Assembly: GCA_012512505.1 (NCBI GenBank)
Contig: JAAZEB010000179.1
Span: forward strand, 1-34,956
Length of the DNA: 34,956 nt
Reading direction: 5' to 3'
DNA from: Armatimonadota bacterium
GTDB taxonomy: Bacteria > Armatimonadota > JAAZEB01
Position numbers and translations under genes: made by a program. The notes beneath the pieces are model-generated. The model was not told the DNA's origin, searched no databases, and worked only from the letters and a program-made list of their open reading frames with translations. The first letter of the stretch is position 1. Each line of letters starts with the position of its first letter. This document shows, piece after piece, positions 24,335-32,531 of this stretch.

Positions 24335-27283
24335 CTAATCGGCGGCCACCGGCTGGCCGTTCAGGTAAAGCGTGCGCTGGCGAGTGGTGCCCTCCACCGT
24401 CGCGGCGACGTGCGACCAGCGCCCTAACGGCAGGTTGGCGGCATAGGTCAGGAACGGGTCACGCGCGATCAGGCGCAGCGAGTTCCCGGGGTAGGTATCC
24501 AGCAGGTAGGCGGTCGCTATCCCTACCGGCGACTTATCGATCACCCGGACGCCTGCCGGTGGCAAGGCCGCCGGGCGGATCCAGGCCGCCAGGGTGATGC
24601 CGTCCGGGCAGTCGAGCGCGCGGTCATCCGCGATCTCCAGGAAGCCTTGCCCATCCAGCTTCAGCGCCGTACCGGGCAGCCCCTCGGCCGCCTCGCCGGT
24701 GGCAACCGTGCCCACAACGCGGGCCGGCAGCGCCGGAAGCGCCAGGTTGGGGAAATGGTCTCCCTCCCGCCGGTCAAAGTCGAGGCGAACCAGGCATCCC
24801 TCGGGTGAGCCCGAATCGGGGCGCGCCGGATCGGCCAGGCGCGCGATCTCTTCCGGGCTCAAGGCGCGATTGTAGACGCGCACGTAGGCCATCTCACCGG
24901 TGAAGCGGCACCCGCCGTTGCTATCGGCACCGATGCGCAGCGGCAGGCGATTTGGCAGGATAGGGGCAGTGCTAATCTGCAGCGGCGGGGCAGCATCCGC
25001 CGGCGCGGGCGGGATCGCCGCCGGGCGCGGCAGCGTCGCCTCGATCACCTCGCCCGCCTTCAGCGAAACGACGTAATCCGGCCCCACCTTGCGCACCCCG
25101 GCGCGGCTCCAGCGCGGCTGGCGGCCGCCGAAGTTATCGCGAATGCGCACCGCGCCGGTGCGGCCGGCAACGACGCGCAGCCAGGTGGTGGCGTTGCGCT
25201 CGCGCCGGGCGGAGACGCGGTGCCCCCCTTCGACGCGCAGGTCGGCGAACGACGCCGTGTGCCAACGCCAGGGCGTCGCCGGGAAGAGGCGGATGGCGCC
25301 CGGCTCGCCGGAGCCGGGGCGGACGCTCCAGCTTTGCAGCAGCATCTCGTGGACCGCCTGCAGCGCCAGGAAGTTGCCCTCCAGCGTGAACGGCCGGTAG
25401 GTCATGCTCGAAAAGCCAAGGCCCGACTGATCGCCGTTGCAGTGGAAGCCGTTGCGCAAGACGAAGGCGTTGACGAAGATGTCGAGGTTGCGCAGTGCCG
25501 CCTCGGCATCGCCCACGCGCGCCCGCAAGCAGGCCATCCACGAGAAGCTGTAGCCGCACCAGGCCGCCGTGCCCAGTTCGTCATAGCGCCGGCAGGTGGC
25601 CGTAATCACCTGGCGGTCGCGGTCAGTGCCTTCCGCGTGGATCAGCCCGAACGGGTGGATCGCCATGCTGTGCGAGAAGTGCCGGTGCGACTCGCGCACT
25701 TCATCCTCCGGCGAGAACATCAGGCAGCCTTCCGCGTCCGTCGCGAACCCGCCCAGGTCTTCGGCGTCCTGGCGCCACCGTGCGGCCTCTTCGTGCTTCC
25801 CGAGGGTGCTGGCCATCTCCGCCAGCGAGAGGAACAGCGCCTTCAGGCAGGCCTGGTCGTAGCTGCTGTTCGGCTTCAGCCAGGCACGCGGGGTGTTGTC
25901 GAAGATCTCCGGCGAGGAGGAAAGCGCCAGCTTCAGCAGGCCCTGGGCGTCTGGCTGCAGCATCGCGCGCAGGCTGGTGCCCACCTCAGCGCACCAGGGG
26001 TAGGCCCGCTCCCTCAGGAAGCGGGCATCGCGCGTGTAGCGCCAGTGCTCGGCAAATAGCCAGCCCAGCCAGGCGGCGTTGGTGGGCGACAGCGAGTACT
26101 GCGGCCAGCCGGTCAGCGGCTTTCCATCGAGGCTCATCACCCCGGGCACGGCCGCGCCCGGAGTGCCGTAAAAGCGACGCGCAAACTGCCGAAACTCCGG
26201 CAGCAGCTTCCAGAGGAAGTCGAGGAAGCAGCGCCCCTCCGCGAAGTGCCCGGCCATCAGGTAGCCGGCGTAGGTCATCTGGGTGTTCAGATCGTGGTGA
26301 TAGTCGCCCTTCCAGGGTGGGAGGCCACCCTCGTCCGCCGTCCAAACGCCCTGCAGCGGGATCGGCGGCGCCCCGGGCCGCGAGGCCGCGCCGTAGAAGT
26401 AGCGGACCAGATAGTACTGCTTCAGGATGAGCGGATCCGGCACCGAGACGCGCGACTGCGCCCAGAAGCGCGCCCACCACTGCCGGTGCGGCGCAAAGAG
26501 CACTGCGTAACCGCGCGCCAGCGCCCGCGCCACTCGCTGCCGGGCCACGGCCACCGGGTCGGCGCCATCGGCGGTCGAGGCCACCGTCACCGCCACCAGC
26601 GTCACGTTTCCCACCCGGCGCGTGGCAGCCAGGCCGGCGTAGCGCAGGCCGGAGCCCGCCTCCTGCACATACCACCGCGCGCCATCCGCCTCACCGTGCG
26701 TCGCGGGAGGATGCCCGAGCTGCTTCACCGACTCCGGCGCGAGGAGGCGGATCTCCTTGGGCGCTGGCCCGGGGATCCGCAGCAAGGCCACCGGCTCCCT
26801 CGCGCTGACGAAGGCGGCAATGGTGCCTCCCTCCTTCAGGCGCGCGCGCCCCTCCGCCGTCGCCAGATCCAGAGAGAACTCCTGGATGCTTTGCGAGGGA
26901 TCGAGGTCGATCTCCAGGCGGCCGGCCGGCACCTTGGTCGGGTACGGAATGCCGTACGGCTCGTCGAAGCGGCGGCGCAGCTCGTCGTGCTTCCCCTCGG
27001 CCACCAGCCGCTTCAGGGTGGCCCAGGTCCAATCCTCCTCCTGCAGGACCTCCGGGAGACGCAAGTCCCACAGGTCGCCCCGGTCCAGCGAAAGGCGCAG
27101 GGTAGACCCGGAGCCCCACAGCAGCCCGCCCATCAGGCCGTTGCCGAGGGGAATCGCCTCGTCCCAGCGGGAGATCGGCGCCTTGAGCACCGGGTTCAGA
27201 TCCGCCGGAGGCAGGCGCGACTCAGCGGCATCGGCCGCCCCCGCGAGGGCAGCGAGCAGGATCAACACCCTTGGCATCATCAT
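24335..27283 (-). CDS. Secreted GH95-like glycosidase with permuted C-terminal LamG domain
   Basis: 982 residues, with a signal peptide (MPRVLILLAALAGAADAAES). AIPLGNGLMGGLLWGSG, LDRGDLWD and the following beta domain match the N-terminus of GH95 (alpha-L-fucosidase/galactosidase); the (alpha/alpha)6 barrel follows. The presumed acid is E459 (SSSPEIFDN). The usual NxN pair appears as D331 and N333 (YHHDLNTQM), and the usual QIDGN base motif as TLEGN with E635, so two expected catalytic residues differ. Residues 764-816 (PPLQIST...RVYNRALSPEEIARL) are the C-terminal third of a LamG jelly roll. Residues 828-982 (VRLDFDRREGD...LYLNGQPVAAD) are its N-terminal two thirds, so the order is swapped. 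Three consecutive ATGs (27283, 27280, 27277) follow GGGGAG. The gene lies 28 bases after the M60-like gene. Confidence 0.85.
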   Translation of the reverse strand: MMMPRVLILLAALAGAADAAESRLPPADLNPVLKAPISRWDEAIPLGNGLMGGLLWGSGSTLRLSLDRGDLWDLRLPEVLQEEDWTWATLKRLVAEGKHDELRRRFDEPYGIPYPTKVPAGRLEIDLDPSQSIQEFSLDLATAEGRARLKEGGTIAAFVSAREPVALLRIPGPAPKEIRLLAPESVKQLGHPPATHGEADGARWYVQEAGSGLRYAGLAATRRVGNVTLVAVTVASTADGADPVAVARQRVARALARGYAVLFAPHRQWWARFWAQSRVSVPDPLILKQYYLVRYFYGAASRPGAPPIPLQGVWTADEGGLPPWKGDYHHDLNTQMTYAGYLMAGHFAEGRCFLDFLWKLLPEFRQFARRFYGTPGAAVPGVMSLDGKPLTGWPQYSLSPTNAAWLGWLFAEHWRYTRDARFLRERAYPWCAEVGTSLRAMLQPDAQGLLKLALSSSPEIFDNTPRAWLKPNSSYDQACLKALFLSLAEMASTLGKHEEAARWRQDAEDLGGFATDAEGCLMFSPEDEVRESHRHFSHSMAIHPFGLIHAEGTDRDRQVITATCRRYDELGTAAWCGYSFSWMACLRARVGDAEAALRNLDIFVNAFVLRNGFHCNGDQSGLGFSSMTYRPFTLEGNFLALQAVHEMLLQSWSVRPGSGEPGAIRLFPATPWRWHTASFADLRVEGGHRVSARRERNATTWLRVVAGRTGAVRIRDNFGGRQPRWSRAGVRKVGPDYVVSLKAGEVIEATLPRPAAIPPAPADAAPPLQISTAPILPNRLPLRIGADSNGGCRFTGEMAYVRVYNRALSPEEIARLADPARPDSGSPEGCLVRLDFDRREGDHFPNLALPALPARVVGTVATGEAAEGLPGTALKLDGQGFLEIADDRALDCPDGITLAAWIRPAALPPAGVRVIDKSPVGIATAYLLDTYPGNSLRLIARDPFLTYAANLPLGRWSHVAATVEGTTRQRTLYLNGQPVAAD

Positions 27284-27311
27284 CTCTCCCCGAAGCAGGG
27301 TTGGTCGGCGT

Positions 27312-29588
27312 TCACTCGCGGCCACCGGTCGTGGCGGTGCCGTTCCCCGTTGTGATCGGAAGGCCATTCTGGAAGTCGGGCGGGAGCCACAGCGGCAGGT
27401 CCTCGATTGACCGACGCGCCTCCTCGGACGTGGGGATGCCCCAGGCAGTGAAGAACGGCCCCAGGTTGCGCCCCACCACCCGGGAGAAGCGGACCAGGAA
27501 CTGGTCGCGCTTCTCGTCGTCGTTGGTCGGCAGGTCCTTACGGTTGGCGGCGCGGTAGTCGGCGAAGAGGCGCTGGTAGGCTTCCCAGCCGAACGCCTGC
27601 TGCAACTGGGCGTAGAACATCAGCGAGAGGCCCGGGTCGCGGCACCATTCAGCGAACTTGGCGCCACGGGCGAAGTAGTCACGAACCGTCTGGTTGCGCT
27701 CGGCGACGTTCAGCCAGGCGTTTTTCAACACCGGCTCGCCACTCACCCGCTCACAGCAGTAGAGGCTAAAGAGGTTGTTCGTCGTCTCGCCGGTGCCGGC
27801 GAAGGTCCAGTCGGCGCTCTGGTAGTTGTGGCCCAGCTCGTGCCAGAAGCCCCAGCACAGCTTGGCGCCGCCGGTGCGCAGGCGCTCGCGGTCCACCATC
27901 AGCGGCGGCACGTCGAGGTGGGTCATGATCGGGTAGCCGGCATGCATGTAGCCGCCGCTGATCTGCTGGTCACAGCAGATGCGCTCCGGGCGTTCTCGCT
28001 CGTGGGGGATGCCGGCCAGGTCGGCGATGGCATCGAGGCCCTCATCCCACACCTGCATCAAGGCCTCCGGGTCGTCCAGGTCGCGCACCACGGCGGCCGG
28101 CACGGTGAGGATGATCTTGCGCGTTGCCAGCTCGGCCCAGGGCGCCGGGTAGTGGCGAATGGTGGTGCGCCAGGCCTCCAGGGTCGTCTCGCCCGCCACG
28201 AAGAGCGGCATCCGCACGGCGCCTTTGATCGTGACGGCCACCCGCCCCGCCCGACAGCCCCGGGGCACGGTGACGTAGAGGATGCCGCCAAACGGGTTGC
28301 CGCAGCGGGTGACCGCGCGCGTGAGCGGCAGCGCCCGGCTGATCTCGGGGAAGCGGCGCCACTCCTCGTGGTGCCAAATTGTATCGGTGTGGCTGCCGAT
28401 GCGCAGCCCCAGGCCGGCGCCCACCGCCTCGTCGGGGATCTGCACCTCCACCGGCTCGCCTGGCGCGGCGTAAAGCCCGGTGCTGTGCCAGTCTGGTACC
28501 GCAGTGTCGATGGTCACGGTAGCGGTGACGCGCGGGGCGCTGGCGGGAACCGCCCCGGGGAAGCCAGCGGCGGCGGGATGGGCCCGCAGGCGGCTCACCG
28601 GCGCCCGGCGCAGCTCGGCGTGCTGTAGCACGCAGGCAATCCGGCCGACCGGCTCCGCCAGCGACAGCGGCTGCTTCGGCAGCGGCACCGCCGGGCGCTT
28701 CCGGGCCACCAGCCGGCGCAGTCGGGGAAGCAGCACCCGGTCGTCACCCGGCACGGCGCCGCAGGCGCTGCTAAGCGTGTAAGAGACCTGCGCCAGCTCC
28801 TCTTTGGCGAGCTTCGCCTGTCCGTCGGCGTGCCGCTCCAGCGCCGTCAGCGCCGTGCTGGCGTGGGAGAAGGTGAGGCCAGAGCGGTCGGCCAGCCAGC
28901 CCTCCGGGCCGGTCGGATCCAACCAGCCATCGGCGATCGCCAGGCCCATGCGGGCCGACAGCCGGTTGCCGCCGTAGTCGTCGGCCAGCGACAGGCCCGG
29001 GTTGAGCTGCAGCCATCCCCAGCCGGGGATGCCGTCGCACCACCCGCCGCCCTGGTCAACGAAGCGGGCCACCGCCTCGATCACCTTGTCCTGGTCGCGC
29101 GGGGTGAGGCGGCCGCCGGCAAGGAAGAGGACGTCGGCGTTTTTCAGGCTGGGCAGCAGCTCGTCGTAGGCGATGCGCTTCACCGCGAAGCCCGCCTCGG
29201 CAAGGGGCGAGGCCACCTGCGGATGATCGACCACCAGGACGCGGGCTTGCTTGCCGCGCGCACCGGCCAGCCACGTGGTGATGTTGAGGATCAGCCGCCG
29301 CTGGTCGCGCCGCTCCAGGGTACCATAGAGGCCCTCGTGGCCCGACAGCACTACCCGCCCCTTTCCATAGTGCGCCGCCGCCAGGATCGGCAGCCGGTTC
29401 GCGCCGGTGCGGCCGGTGATCACCGGGAAAGCGCGCGTGCCGAAAACCGCCACCGGGCCGACCAGGCACCGCGGCGCCACCACCTCCCGCACATTATCCA
29501 GCAGCACGTCCAGATCGGCCGGCGCCGCCGCGGCCGGGCCAACCTCAACCAGCAGCAGCAGCGCGGCCATCATCCGCCAGGACATCAT
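27312..29588 (-). CDS. Secreted M60-like (enhancin/mucinase-type) metallopeptidase, 758 aa
   Basis: A signal peptide covers MMSWRMMAALLLLVEVGPAAA. The first ~300 residues look like a GATase1/ThuA-like Rossmann domain (LPILAAAHYGKGRVVLSGHEGLYG, VLFLAGGRLTPRDQDKVIEAVARFVDQGGG). Beta-sandwich segments follow, then the peptidase domain with HELGH at 583-587 and a third ligand E601 in GTGETTNN, that is HExxH-13-E, the M60 gluzincin pattern. The upstream CGNPFGGILYVTVP segment is also typical of M60-like proteins. Characterised relatives cleave mucins and other O-glycoproteins. ATG 29588 or 29585 may start the protein, with GGTGAG just upstream. It is followed after 28 bases by the GH95-like gene, so the two are likely co-expressed. 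Confidence 0.88.
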   Translation of the reverse strand: MMSWRMMAALLLLVEVGPAAAAPADLDVLLDNVREVVAPRCLVGPVAVFGTRAFPVITGRTGANRLPILAAAHYGKGRVVLSGHEGLYGTLERRDQRRLILNITTWLAGARGKQARVLVVDHPQVASPLAEAGFAVKRIAYDELLPSLKNADVLFLAGGRLTPRDQDKVIEAVARFVDQGGGWCDGIPGWGWLQLNPGLSLADDYGGNRLSARMGLAIADGWLDPTGPEGWLADRSGLTFSHASTALTALERHADGQAKLAKEELAQVSYTLSSACGAVPGDDRVLLPRLRRLVARKRPAVPLPKQPLSLAEPVGRIACVLQHAELRRAPVSRLRAHPAAAGFPGAVPASAPRVTATVTIDTAVPDWHSTGLYAAPGEPVEVQIPDEAVGAGLGLRIGSHTDTIWHHEEWRRFPEISRALPLTRAVTRCGNPFGGILYVTVPRGCRAGRVAVTIKGAVRMPLFVAGETTLEAWRTTIRHYPAPWAELATRKIILTVPAAVVRDLDDPEALMQVWDEGLDAIADLAGIPHERERPERICCDQQISGGYMHAGYPIMTHLDVPPLMVDRERLRTGGAKLCWGFWHELGHNYQSADWTFAGTGETTNNLFSLYCCERVSGEPVLKNAWLNVAERNQTVRDYFARGAKFAEWCRDPGLSLMFYAQLQQAFGWEAYQRLFADYRAANRKDLPTNDDEKRDQFLVRFSRVVGRNLGPFFTAWGIPTSEEARRSIEDLPLWLPPDFQNGLPITTGNGTATTGGRE

Positions 29589-29904
29589 CAGCTCACCATT
29601 CTGCCCGAAGGGATTTCCGGTGCCAGGCACCGCGCCGTGAGATCGGGGCCTGGCGTCCATTCGTCCCCCTCAGGGGTTCGCCGGGAGGCGGTGGGGGTTC
29701 CTCTCTTGAGGACCCTCGGCCGGAGGTGATCCGACCTCGCCCCAGGAGAAGACCCGGCAGGAGGTCGGCCGCCCGGCTGCGAATCCTGGGAGCCGGGGGC
29801 CCACCCTTTGCCAGCCACCCCGGCATCGCCGGACGCTGTGTCTCACCGTCGGCACCCTCTACCTGAACGCGGCCCCCGACGGCCCACTTATTTGGAGGAA
29901 CCTG
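29589..29904. other. Divergent intergenic region with several small palindromes
   Basis: The 316 bases between the M60-like gene (-) and the FadL-like gene (+) code for nothing I recognise. They contain a perfect inverted repeat, CGGTGCC-A-GGCACCG (29618-29632), similar to REP sequences found near RAYT-type transposases. CCCC-TCA-GGGG is at 29665-29675, and a hairpin GGGTTCCTC/GAGGACCC at 29695-29715. I found no convincing promoter hexamers for either gene. Confidence 0.5.
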
Positions 29905-31203
29905 ATGAACCCCGTCCGCAAACACCTAGGAGCGGCCGCGCGCGCCTGCGGCGCCTTGCTGCTCCTCTCGACCGCCATCTCTCCCGCCCTGGGCCACAGC
30001 ATCAAGGCCCGCGGCTCCGGCACCGCCGGCATTGCCTTCCCGCAAGATGCCACCGCCGCCCGCCTCAGCCCCAGCGGCATGGTCTTCGTTGGCAACCGTG
30101 TCGACCTGGGCCTCACCGGCATGACGAACGATGTCTCCTACAGCGTCACCGGGGCGCCCTCGGGAGCGCCCGGTACCTCCGGCCTGTTCCCGGAGACGGT
30201 GAAAAGCAAAGGCGGCCTCAGCCTCGCGCCCAACCTGGGGGTCAACTGGATGCTGGGGTCCCGTCGCTCCGTCGGCCTGGTCGTCTACGGCTCCGGCACG
30301 ATGTTCACCGACTACCCCGGCAGCGCGGGCGGCGGCGCCGGCACCTTCGGCGGCGGCCCGGCCGGCGTTTCCACCGAGCAGCTCTTCCTGCTCCCCACCT
30401 ACTCTGAGAAGATGAACGAGACCTCCGCCTGGGGCGTTTCGGCGGTGGTGGTCTATCACCGCTTCCGCGCCAAGGGCCTCGGGCAGATGGCCCCCTACGT
30501 CAGTGACGGCACCGCCGACAACCTCTCGGACATGGGCTACGACGTAGCGACCGGCATCGGCGCCAAGTTCGGGCTGCAGTCGGAGGTGCATCCGGGGCTG
30601 ACCCTGGCCGCCTCCTACCAGACGCGCGTCCGCATGTCGAAGCTGGACCGCTACGCCGACCTCTTCGCCGAGCAGGGCGGCTTCGACGTGCCGCCCACGC
30701 TGATGGTCGGCTTCGCCTGGCAGATGTCCCCAACCTCGACGCTGATGTTTGATTTCGAGCGCACTTGGCACCGCGACGTGGCGTCGCTGGGCAACTCGGT
30801 GTCCAACTTCGCCACCTGGATGGCCACCGGCAACACCGATTACCTCCTGGGCGGCGACCACGGGGCCGGCTTCGGCTGGCGCAACACCAACCTCTACAAG
30901 CTCGGCTATCAGTGGCAGGCGTCGCCCACCTGGACGCTGCGCGCCGGCACCTACTACGGCCGGCATCCGATCCCAAGCTCGGAAGTGGTCATGAACGTGC
31001 TGGCGTCTGGCATCCAGGAATGGCGCATGACGGCCGGCTTCACCAAGAAGATGGGGCCGGGCAGGGAGCTGACGCTCTCACTGCTGTACGCACCGCGCGT
31101 GCGGGTGAGCGGCACCAACCCGCTCGATCCGGCGGCCAACCAAACCGTCGAGCTGCGCTCCAGCCAACTCGGCGTCGAGACGAGCTGGTCGCTGGCGTTC
31201 TAA
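29905..31203 (+). CDS. OmpP1/FadL-family outer-membrane protein
   Basis: 432 residues. The signal peptide runs to about ALGHSIKA (residues 1-32). It is followed by the glycine-rich GSGTAGIAF and AARLSPSGMVFVGNRVDLGL, equivalent to the 'NPAGm' region at the start of FadL proteins. Alternating amphipathic strands then fill the protein, and it ends in an aromatic (WSLAF), the usual signal for outer-membrane barrel assembly. FadL-family channels import long-chain fatty acids and other hydrophobic compounds. This one has no visible partner, so the substrate is unknown. ATG 29905 has GGAGG 6 bases upstream. The gene is monocistronic by appearance, with a strong hairpin after its stop. Confidence 0.85.
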   Translation: MNPVRKHLGAAARACGALLLLSTAISPALGHSIKARGSGTAGIAFPQDATAARLSPSGMVFVGNRVDLGLTGMTNDVSYSVTGAPSGAPGTSGLFPETVKSKGGLSLAPNLGVNWMLGSRRSVGLVVYGSGTMFTDYPGSAGGGAGTFGGGPAGVSTEQLFLLPTYSEKMNETSAWGVSAVVVYHRFRAKGLGQMAPYVSDGTADNLSDMGYDVATGIGAKFGLQSEVHPGLTLAASYQTRVRMSKLDRYADLFAEQGGFDVPPTLMVGFAWQMSPTSTLMFDFERTWHRDVASLGNSVSNFATWMATGNTDYLLGGDHGAGFGWRNTNLYKLGYQWQASPTWTLRAGTYYGRHPIPSSEVVMNVLASGIQEWRMTAGFTKKMGPGRELTLSLLYAPRVRVSGTNPLDPAANQTVELRSSQLGVETSWSLAF

Positions 31204-31230
31204 GAATCCGTCACCGGGTAGGCCCGGTGC

Positions 31231-31276
31231 TGCCGGGCGCCCCTCCCCCGACCGGGGATCGCAGGGGCGCCCGGCA
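31231..31276 (+). terminator. 14-bp perfect hairpin after the FadL-like gene
   Basis: TGCCGGGCGCCCCT (31231-31244) and AGGGGCGCCCGGCA (31263-31276) pair perfectly. A smaller CCCC/GGGG helix sits within the loop. There is no T tract. It lies 44 bases before the cobalamin adenosyltransferase start, so a regulatory leader role is possible, but I see no cobalamin riboswitch features. Confidence 0.65.
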
Positions 31277-31319
31277 ACCTGCACGCGGCCAGCGCGGCAT
31301 CCACCAGGGGGGAGAGGGA

Positions 31320-31877
31320 GTGCGAATCTACACGCGAACCGGCGACACGGGGCAGACCGGGCTGATCGGGGGCGAGCGCGTGCCCAAGGGGTGCGCCCGG
31401 GTGGAGGCTTACGGCACGGTGGACGAACTGAACGCCCACCTTGGCCTGGCACGCGCACTGCTCCAGGACGCCGAACTGGATGCCCTGCTGACCGACATCC
31501 AGAACGAACTGTTCGACCTGGGGGCGGATCTGGCCGCGTCCCAGCCGGGCGCCGCGCCGCTGAAGCACTCGGTGCCGCGCATCACCCCGGCGCAGGTGGC
31601 GGCCTTGGAAGCGATGATTGACCGCCTGGAGGCCGACCTGCCGCCGCTGCAGCAGTTCATTCTCCCGGGTGGCGCGCCCGCCGGCGCCGCGCTGCATGTC
31701 GCCCGCTGCGTTTGCCGGCGCGCTGAACGCTGCACGGCCCGGCTGGCTGCCGCGGAACCGGTGAACCCCGAAACCCTCCGTTACCTGAACCGCCTCTCCG
31801 ATCTGCTCTTCGTGATGGCGCGCGCCGCCAACGCCCGGCAAGGGGTGCCCGAAGTGCCCCGTCGCGGCGGGTCGTAA
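31320..31877 (+). CDS. Cob(I)alamin adenosyltransferase, PduO type
   Basis: 185 residues. The enzyme transfers the adenosyl group of ATP to cob(I)alamin to make coenzyme B12, in the cytoplasm. Family motifs in order: RIYTRTGDTGQTGLIGGERVPK (ATP-binding N-terminus), RVEAYGTVDELNAHLGLA, NELFDLGADLA, LQQFILPGGAPAGAALHVARCVCRRAER, and YLNRLSDLLFVMARAAN. The helical-bundle PduO family is clearly distinguished from CobA and EutT. The GTG at 31320 is chosen because GGAG lies 5 bases upstream and the first strand starts there. The VKOR-family gene begins 61 bases downstream. Confidence 0.95.
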   Translation: MRIYTRTGDTGQTGLIGGERVPKGCARVEAYGTVDELNAHLGLARALLQDAELDALLTDIQNELFDLGADLAASQPGAAPLKHSVPRITPAQVAALEAMIDRLEADLPPLQQFILPGGAPAGAALHVARCVCRRAERCTARLAAAEPVNPETLRYLNRLSDLLFVMARAANARQGVPEVPRRGGS

Positions 31878-31938
31878 GAGCGCCGCTGGTTTGGCGGCCG
31901 GCCGCGCCGGGGTATCCCCAGGTGGGAGTAGGCCGCCA

Positions 31939-32451
31939 ATGGAACCGCAAGCACGCCCCCTGGCCACCGAACCGCCCGCCGACGCCGGGGAAAGCCGCCC
32001 GGCGCGCGCCGGCTGGCGGGCACGCCGGTTGGGAATCGCTGGTCTAAGCATGGTAGGGCTCCCCGTCTCCTTGTACATGCTGGCCTACCAGGGCGGGTGG
32101 ATCAAGACGCTGGCCTGCCCCTTCTTTGGCAAGGGATGCGAGCGGGTGGGGCGCTCCGCGCACGCGGAGCACCTGGGGGTGCCCAACGCGGCGGTCGGCG
32201 CCGTCGGCTACGCGGCGCTGGCAGCACTGGCCCTCGGAGCCGGCCAGGCGCCCCTGGAGCAGCGTCGCGGGCCATCGCTGCTGCTGGGGGCGATCGCCCT
32301 GGGCGCGGCGGGAGCCAGCGCCGTGCTCACCTGGGAGCAGAAAGTGAAGGTGCGTGCCTGGTGCTTCTGGTGCCTGCTGACGGCAGGGATCAACGCTGCC
32401 ATCCTCCCACTGGCGCTAGTGGAGGCCGGGCGCGCCCTGCGCCGACGCTAA
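31939..32451 (+). CDS. Vitamin K epoxide reductase (VKOR) family protein
   Basis: 170 residues, an integral membrane thiol oxidoreductase with about four helices. The active CxxC is WCFWC (C142, C145). The loop cysteines are C60 and C67 (LACPFFGKGCERV). The downstream segment SAHAEHLGVPNAAVGAVGYAAL matches the conserved 'S....lG.P.a..G...Y' of VKOR. Bacterial homologues reoxidise a DsbA-like thioredoxin and pass electrons to quinone, so disulfides form in the periplasm. No thioredoxin domain is fused and no DsbA-like gene is adjacent. ATG 31939 begins the protein. GGGAG lies about 11 bases upstream. The N-terminal ~30 residues are soluble and Pro/Ala/Arg-rich. Confidence 0.88.
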   Translation: MEPQARPLATEPPADAGESRPARAGWRARRLGIAGLSMVGLPVSLYMLAYQGGWIKTLACPFFGKGCERVGRSAHAEHLGVPNAAVGAVGYAALAALALGAGQAPLEQRRGPSLLLGAIALGAAGASAVLTWEQKVKVRAWCFWCLLTAGINAAILPLALVEAGRALRRR

Positions 32452-32531
32452 CGGGGGCCGTTTGCGGCCGTCGGGAGCCGGGTAACCCTCCCCGTAAGGG
32501 CGCCCGCGCTGGCGTCGCGGGAGGGGTGGCG

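Noticed and set aside
31204-31319. Cobalamin riboswitch before the adenosyltransferase gene
   Set aside because: The 116-base region is too short and lacks the conserved B12-box pattern. It holds one strong hairpin more like a terminator for the upstream gene.
31886-31925. Third copy of the 41-bp dispersed repeat
   Set aside because: GCGGCCGGCCGC and GGGGTATCCCC are palindromic and loosely similar in composition, but they do not align with the repeat over any useful length.
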